Assembly: GCA_030770545.1 (NCBI GenBank)
Contig: CM061106.1
Span: forward strand, 10,210,001-10,274,000
Reading direction: 5' to 3'
DNA from: Macropodus opercularis
Lineage: Eukaryota; Chordata; Actinopteri; Anabantiformes; Osphronemidae
DNA: 64,000 bases
The position numbers were made by a program, and so were the translations under genes. The notes under the pieces are model-generated. The model saw nothing but the letters and a program-made list of their open reading frames with translations. It had not been told where the DNA came from and did not search any database. Positions 57,001 through 64,000 of the stretch are shown in pieces (within the stretch, counting starts at the first letter, position 1; each line of letters opens with the position of its first letter).

Positions 57001-59090
57001 AGGCTGAGTTACCAAACAGAGCGGTCAAAGACTAATTTCCAAATTCATATCTACATTTTACTAAATTCAGGTATTTAATTAATCACCTGCCAATTTCTAA
57101 ATTTCCTTTTATTTTCTGGTATTTACATCTGGATCTGACACACAACGTAGAAGACAGCACCTTTGTTCAAACCCACACGTGTTTTAACTACAGTATGGTA
57201 GTAATACATCCACTAGACTGAAGTGAATAGAATATTAACACGTATCGTTCACATATAAATACTCATAAATACTAATACAGTAACTGCATTCAGCCTGTGG
57301 CTTCACCAAACGTTAGCTGTGTTTGCTTGTGATGCTTTTCCAGGTTTGACCGTAACCTCTAGCAGTTGCTCCCTTTACATGTTTATTGTTTGAAGGTCTA
57401 ACAAACCTGTCAGTCACATGTTCCAGCACTTTCACTCACATGAAACACGGGTGGGTTCTGACAGAACGTGCTCTCTTCTAAGTTCTGCATCAGACTCAGA
57501 TGTAAATATCTGGAAGTATGATTCAAAGCAGAATCGTGACCTGGTAGTTGTGAATGGGCTCCATTGGTTAATGAGGTAATGAACTGAGTTGGATAAAGGA
57601 ATTAGCTTCGCTGTTTCGGCGGCCGGCCACCTGCAGTGCAGTCCTTACATTCTGCCTGGGCTACAGAACACCTGTTCACACCTGACTCAAAAATCAAATG
57701 TCACCACGAGGCACCTGAAAACCTCAGACGGAGGTCAGGGTTCGGCCTTTGGGTTGCGTCACTGGGCGCAACCACGCTCGTATGGCACCACAGTGAAAAG
57801 GGGGTCTGGGCCGTCAGCTTAGCGCCACCCGGCGGTCGTTGGGAACCGCCTCCGGGAGAGGCCATGGAGGAGGACTGTTGGTCGGCCTCCAGAAAACAGA
57901 CGCCGGGACGGAGACGCTCAGGGGTGGAGTCACTGAATTACATTTTTTGGTTAAATACTGATCAATAGTTTGACTTCTCATCCACACAAGTCATAAACAG
58001 TAACTTCACTTTATGACAACCCATGATTTCATTTGACAAAAAGATTTACGGTTGCTCCAAAGCGTAAAGCTTAGTTGGGAGCAAGTCATTTTTCATTTCC
58101 CAGTATGATTAAGACAAATCTATTGTATAGTGTCTTTACTCCAATCACTGTGTGCATCTCCATAATTAAAAACACAGTGTTTGCCTTTTTCTGGCAGTCT
58201 ATGATCACAGTGCTTAGCAAACGCTGCCCCTCAGGTCGCTGCAGTGCAGAAATACCAGTTGTAATGAACTGACTTAGTTCCTCCTGTTTCTGTTCAGTGT
58301 CATTTCATCCAGGAACAGCACTGGGAACTTTTAAGCACAGTAAAAACTGAACATTTCACTCACTCTATTGTAGAAACACACATCAAGTGTATTGCACAAC
58401 AGTAGCATCTTTTTCAGTGCATCACCTCCGAGTCCCTCGTTTCTGGGAAAGTCTGTGTCAGGGTTGAGGCGGAGGAGAGTTCGGCCAATAGTCGAACCTC
58501 AGATTCAGGAGGAACGGCGGTGTGAGAATGGGCTCCTCCAGATCTGAGGCCATCGTCCCGACCGGAAACGGGCGGCTAGTTGTTGTTAGAGGACGCTTCC
58601 TGCTCCAAGTGCAGGAGTTAAGCATCTTTTGGTCTCGTTCACCAGCGAGAGAACGAGCGCGAGACTGACGGACGGTGAAGGAGGGGCTGAGCCCAAGGGC
58701 AAAGCTCTCAGTTCACCCGTCGAGCTACGTTCCTTCTCTCTAAGGTCATGACCTTTGATTCATGACCAAAAGAACAGGCCGCGGCTCCTCCACGTGGAGG
58801 GGAGCGTTGGGGTTAGGGTAGAGTTGGGGTTTGCTGACGGCTCGGCATCAGGTTTGGATGCCTCCTGGATCCCTTCCAGGTCAGGGATTCCAGGAAAGAC
58901 CCGCGGGAAGAGGCCTGTGATCCCCCCGGTGATCTGGGGGTGGCCAGCGAGTGGGACTGGGGTCAGGGCCACGGTGACCAATTGGAAAACTCGAACAACA
59001 CAAGCAACATCCAGGTGGGCCTCCGCCTCCCTGAGGGGGCCAACGGCTCCGCAGAGGTCAGGGGTGGGGGGCGAGGTGTGGGGGGAGGGG
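57001..59090. other. Right-arm mirror of 14.0-16.1 kb, no gene recognised
   Basis: Reverse copy of the unassigned left-arm stretch. Comparable short frames exist but end at different points; nothing indicates coding. Confidence 0.5.
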
Positions 59091-59164
59091 GGGCGTGTGC
59101 TCCTCCTCCTCCTCCTCCTCCTCTCCTCATCTCTCTCATTGAGCTCTCTTCCTCCTCTGTCTCC

Positions 59165-60010
59165 CTCACTTTCTGCTCTCCACCTCCCTCTCTCTCTATG
59201 TAAGGGAGGGAGAGAGGGAGGTGGAGAAGGAACAACCCCCTCTCCTCCCCCTCCCTCACTTTGAGCTCTCCACCTCCCTCTCTCTTTCAATGTGAGGGAG
59301 AGAGAGAGGGAGGTGGAGAAGGAACAACCCCCTCTCCTCCCCCTCCCTTACTTTGAGCTCTCCACCTCCCTCTCTCTTAATGTGAGGGAGAGAGAGGGAG
59401 GTGGAGAAGGAACAACCCCCTCTCCTCCTCCTCCCTCACTTTAAGCTCTCCACCTCCCTCTCTCTTTCAATGTGAGGGAGAGAGAGAGGGAGGTGGAGAA
59501 GGAACAACCCCCTTCTCCTCCCCCTCCCTCACTTTGAGCTCTCCACCTCCCTCTCTCCCTCCCTCACATTGAGAGAGAGAGGGAGGTGGAGAAGGAACAA
59601 CCCCCTTCTCCTCCCCTCCCCTCACTTTGAGCTCTCCACCTCCCTCTCTCCCTCCCTCACATTGAGAGAGAGAGGGAGGTGGAGAAGGAACAACCCGCTT
59701 CTCCTCCCCCTCCCCTCACTTTGAGCTCTCCACCTCCCTCTCTCCCTCCCTCACATTGAGAGAGAGAGGGAGGTGGAGAAGGAACAACTCCCTCTCCTCC
59801 CCCTCCCTAACTTTGAGCTCTCCACCTCCCTCTCTCTTTCAATGTGAGGGAGAGAGAGAGGGAGGTGGAGAAGGAACAACCCCCTTCTCCTCCCCCTCCC
59901 TCACTTTGAGCTCTCCACCTCCCTCTCTCCCTCCCTAACATTGAGAGAGAGAGGGAGGTGGAGAAGGAACAACCCCCTTCTCCTCCCCCTCCCTCACTTT
60001 GAGCTCTCCA
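59165..60010 (-). repeat. Self-complementary minisatellite, right arm, expanded
   Basis: About nine to ten copies of the same unit in reverse orientation, longer than the left array. Confidence 0.85.
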
Positions 60011-60094
60011 GGTGGAGCAACCCACCTTCTTTCTCCCTCATTGTAAATAGTTATAAATAGACCCCCCCACATCAAGCTCCCTACCTCTTTACTC

Positions 60095-60222
60095 CCCCTC
60101 CTGAACAATGAAGCCCCCCTCCTGGACAATGACGCCCCCCTCCTGGACAATGACGCCCCCCTCTTGGACAATGAATCTCTCCCCTCCTGGACAATGACGC
60201 CCCCCCCGACAATGACTCCTGT
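60095..60222 (-). repeat. Same minisatellite, right arm, contracted
   Basis: About five copies of the CCCCCTCCTGGACAATGA unit (the reverse complement of the left-arm array), showing copy-number change since the arms separated. Confidence 0.8.
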
Positions 60223-60794
60223 ATATAGTTATTAAAGTTAAGAGCATGACTGGCTTGTTTCCGTGGCTTCTTTCTTGTGGTGCAGCTTCAGCTCAGGCTC
60301 CAGGTGAAACACTAAGCAGAGCTTTAAGCAGAGCTGCTCTATGTTGGACTCTGCTCGTCTGCAGAGCTTAAAGTCAGACGCCTCTTGGTTGAAACAGAAA
60401 CGTCTCTTCACAGCACACGGACTCTAACCCTGGGATGATCTTCCACAGTGTTTGTATTAACGCTTGGACTCTACAGATGAGCCTAAAGAAACAAATCTAA
60501 GGGTCGTGGTGGTTACAGTGGCCGACGGTTGTAATATTCATCGCTAATAACCGTTTGTGCCCAGACTCCATCTTAACATGACAAGACTGGTGTAACGATA
60601 TGTTGGCGACAAGCAAAAAAATGAGAAAACAAATAAGAGCAAAGACTTTTACTGAACTCAGTACAAATGGTTTCAACTTTTTTTGGCAAGACTAAAATAC
60701 AAGGAAGCTTCAGACCCAAAAATATGGTTTCACAGGAATCTGATTCCTGCTCCATCACACATCCTGTAAACACAAGGAGAGTATTAAACTGTCT

Positions 60795-61560
60795 TTCCAT
60801 GCTGGGCAGGATTCACCTCATTGGTTGGACGCCATTGTCTTTCTAGTTTCCGGGTCCTGTGCTTAAGGCTGCGGATCTGAGTTGGACCATGGAGCCAACT
60901 TGCTCTGATTCACTGGCTTCTCCTTACATCTGACAACAGCATCATCAGATAAACATCTGCTGTAGTAGAACTTCTTTCCAGCTGTTGTCAGGTGTGTTAT
61001 GGTCAATTCAACAGTTAGTGAGAAATGGTCAGATAACAGAGGGTTTGGGGGAGAACTGCAGTGTTGAGACAGTTACTGTCAACATCTACATGAATGTTAA
61101 AGTCGCCCACTACAATCACTTTATCTGTGCTGAGGACTAAGTCACATAAAAGCTCTGAACATTCAGTGCAGAACTCTGAATATGGACCAGGAGGACGGTA
61201 GACGAAGCAGAACACAACTGGTTTCTGGGTTTTACAGGCTCAGAGTGAGGCTCTAATGAATTAGAGCTGTTTAGGTCTAGGAGTCATTAATAGATCTGAG
61301 CTATAGATGCTGCTGCTCCTCCACCTTTACCTGAGCTTCTAGGAACATGATGGTTGATGTGACTGGTTGGAGTCGACTCATTCAGACGAACGTATTCATC
61401 CTGCTGCAGCCAGGTTTCAGTGAGACTGAATAAATCTATGTGATGGTTGTTGATCAAGTCATTTATTAACAGACATCTGATATTTAAGAGAGCACATTTA
61501 ATTCTTTTATTGTTACTTTGTTCTGTCTTGATGTTTATTAAATTCCTGTGAATCGCTCTG
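60795..61560 (-). mobile_element. L2/Maui-like LINE fragment, right-arm copy, with deletion
   Basis: Reverse copy of the 11.1 kb L2 fragment, with the same endonuclease phrases ('VVGDFNIHVDVD'). The sequence corresponding to about 11,876-12,405 is absent, so GACAGTTTAATACT is joined to CTCCTTGTGTTTACAGG. As the missing part includes L2 sequence, deletion in this arm is more likely than insertion in the other. Confidence 0.75.
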
Positions 61561-61569
61561 TCATTGTCA

Positions 61570-63260
61570 GAGATGTTCCAACTAAGACGGATTCAGTCAG
61601 ACACAGAGTAAGGTTCAAATAATTAAACATGAATTTATTCTCAGTGGTGAGATGAGAAATATGCAAAGGCCGGCAAACGAATCACATCATTTTAAGGATT
61701 GATCTGTGTTGATAAGAACATGAGCCCAACTAGGCTAAGTAACATAGTATTTCTAAAAGCAGCTCTGTTCACTCCCTGAGTCATTACATCACAGTGGGGG
61801 TAGAGACTTGAAGAAAATGGGTCCCACACATCAGGCACACGTTTCCCAGCATGGAGCTGCTGAGGAGACCAACTTATCTTCACAAGTTTTGTTAGATACA
61901 AAACAACAACCCAAAACCAAATGAGCTAAATCATGACACATTTCTGGAAACCTGTTGAATTATCAGCGTGCGCATGATGTACCCACAATAGGCCAGACCT
62001 GGTGAGGTCAAAGGGTCACCAAAGGTACGTGAAGGCTTTTCTGTCAAGTCTATATTCTACATGTTCATCTGTCAGATGAATATAAGTCCTCAGATGTAAC
62101 TACCTGGAAATAAAAGCCGAAATGTCGGTGGCGCTTCTTCCAGGTGAGGTTGTCTGAGAGTTGAATCACGGTAACTGGACGTCTTCCTTTGAAGCAGATC
62201 TACGACTACAGCAAAGGAAGACGTCCAGTCGTCATGATTCAACTTTCACACAGGAGCTGAAACCTTGCAAATTTAAAGCACTGTTCTACACAGGACAGTG
62301 CTCTGAAATAAAAATCTATAGATAACATGTTTAGCACTTCCCATCAACATGTTCTAAAGCTGTTTAAGTGGTTTAAAGCGCTATTACAATTAAACATGGA
62401 GGGAAGAAAGCACATCTGCTATAATACACAGTGTGACATGAAGAGTAACTACACAAACCAAAATAATACCAATATTATAATTATATGTGATTATTATATA
62501 AAAGTACCATTATTCTAATAAAGATAACTGTCCAGTCCTCTGCCTCCTTTTCCTACAGGGTTTCAGTCACAACCTCACCTGCTCAGTGTTTCCAGCGTAC
62601 AGACCTGCTGGTCACGTCAGGAACGGAAGAAAAGAAATGAACGGATTATAAAATACGCACAGTATGACATGAGACCAAAGTCCTCTCAGTCACCCACTAA
62701 ACATTCTGAAGCACTTCCAGCTCAAAACCATGATTTCATCTATACGTCTTTACACATGAACAGCCGTTCATCAAAGGCTCTCACTAACAAAGTCTCGCGT
62801 TGGTTTCCCCAGCGGACGAGTCAGACGTCGTCAGACGTCCTGATGACGTCAGGCCTGGAACAGCCTCAGCACAAAACAGCCCGATCACACACGGAGCCGA
62901 CAGAGTCGCGCTACGTGCAGGTTAAGCAGCTCGACCCGACTCATCATCACTTTGAAGCCACATATTTATATTCAGTGCAGGGCTGCACGTGGTTAAATGG
63001 AATGAAAGCACAAAGCCTGACAGACGATAGAGGAGCAGCTGAGTGTGTCAGTAATAGTTAATAAGCAGTGATCCAGAGAAATCTGACAGTAACTGTGCAT
63101 TTAAAACACACAGTTACTGAACATCTGCACTAAACAGATGTAGCCTCCACAATAAAAGCCTTAGATGTGATCATCAGTAAATATGTTACACATTAAAATA
63201 AAACATTCACATTGAGTCCATTTCATTAGTGTTTTATAATGAAAGTTAATAGATTTATTG
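61570..63260. other. Right-arm mirror of 9.3-11.1 kb, no gene recognised
   Basis: Reverse copy of the left stretch including the hairpin at 62,160. The short frames at 61,692-61,901 and 62,669-63,061 have counterparts but diverge at their ends and look non-coding. Confidence 0.5.
62160..62243. repeat. Snap-back hairpin, right-arm copy
   Basis: Inverse copy of the 10.4 kb hairpin with the loop in matching orientation and a single-base difference at the stem-loop junction, so the structure predates the arm duplication. Confidence 0.65.
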
Positions 63261-64000
63261 TGTATGTGACACTCGATGACGTACCTGCGACAAGCCGCTC
63301 ATATGGGGAGAGAGGCCTGAAGGTGGAAGAGACAGAGACACACACGTTACTCTACTAATGCTACAGCAATGAAGTCATCAATAATAAACAACAACAATAT
63401 CATGTGGAACATTAAACATACGTGTGCTCTGAGGAGGCCGGTGCTGCAGCAGGACACAACTGTGTGGTGTCTGTTCCAAACACAGAAACTCAGTTCAACA
63501 CAACAAATACATATATAATACACATATTCCAGCTTTAGCCCCTGGAACTTTGAATCTATATCCTTGTGGACTCACACCTGGAAAATGTCTCCTATACTGT
63601 TTAATGGCAGAACTTAATCAATTGCATTTGGAAAAGTCCCTTTTTACTAATGATTTGCTATTTGAACTACGAGTCTGATAAGATGAAAAGTAAAGCAACA
63701 ATAAACTCTTTTGATAAAATATTATATATGTATTATTACATTATTATATTAAAAGCATTAGCATAGCACAGTACAACATGTTTGCTAACGCTAGTCCGGG
63801 CTGTACAAATAGCAGAAGCTAACTCGGTCCTTTGCTCTGTTCAGCCGTCAGTTACATAAAATACCGGATTTCACCGCCTTCTCGGTTCCGGAGCCCAGAT
63901 GTAACTTTACGAACCGGCACCAAAACGTAACCGGTCCAGACTAAGATGGGGGCGATCTACGCTGGTGCCTTTCTGAGCTACGCTAATACACAAGCTAGCG
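63260..64000 (-). repeat. Unit R4 (runs past window end)
   Basis: Reverse-oriented partner of R1, with the same 60-base deletion, but retaining the GC-rich upstream part (GTTTGCTAACGCTAGTCCGG). It shows what R1 lost at the left palindrome border. Confidence 0.75.

Overview
This window looks like nuclear DNA of a teleost fish. It holds fish-type interspersed repeats (L2/Maui-like LINE, Penelope-like element, Tc1, piggyBac and hAT remnants, tRNA-derived SINE pieces), split genes with GT-AG introns, fish hsp30 and calsyntenin fragments, and an integrated Maverick/Polinton (adintovirus-like) element. I ran no alignments or searches. Family names rest on motifs and phrases read directly in the translations.

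Layout. (1) 1 to about 7.8 kb: one end of a Polinton/adintovirus-like element. It carries a DDE integrase with a chromodomain, an adenain-type protease, a hexon-like major capsid protein, a penton-like minor capsid gene broken by one nonsense codon, small basic virion-type proteins and two unrecognised early-type genes. The polymerase and packaging ATPase expected of the family are not present and would lie left of base 1. (2) 7.8-8.77 kb: a LINE 3' remnant, then a short sequence present once with introns and again, just downstream, as if spliced. (3) 8,771-25,440 and about 43,750-64,000: two arms of a very large inverted repeat, about 16.7 and at least 20 kb. The arms share the same ordered set of repeats and an upstream/5' region (unit R) that occurs four times. 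(4) 25.4-43.75 kb: the spacer, with the last two exons of a calsyntenin, a CRE+TATA promoter with a proline-repeat ORF, an hsp30 pseudogene, a glycosyltransferase-6 (ABO/GGTA1-like) gene with several frameshifts, and a ubiquitin-specific protease (peptidase C19) gene whose exons are partly triplicated.

History read from the sequence. Unit R was first duplicated directly around a 15-18 kb block, and the whole was then copied in inverted orientation. R1 and R4 share an indel state that differs from R2 and R3. Afterwards the right arm gained a 2.3 kb piggyBac element flanked by TTAA (the left arm keeps the single-TTAA empty site), one more copy of a 0.6 kb tandem unit and a poly-C-bearing insertion, and it lost about 0.5 kb of an L2 copy.

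Most promising for new biology. (a) A pair of Lys/Glu-rich, Trp-motif ORFs, one per arm, behind a conserved splice acceptor. Both stay open although they differ far more than their flanks. (b) The USP gene, whose core frame stays open across seven exons while degenerate exon copies follow it. (c) The CRE/TATA-driven proline-repeat gene. (d) The self-spliced-looking repeat at 8.2-8.7 kb. Most other host genes in the spacer are broken.
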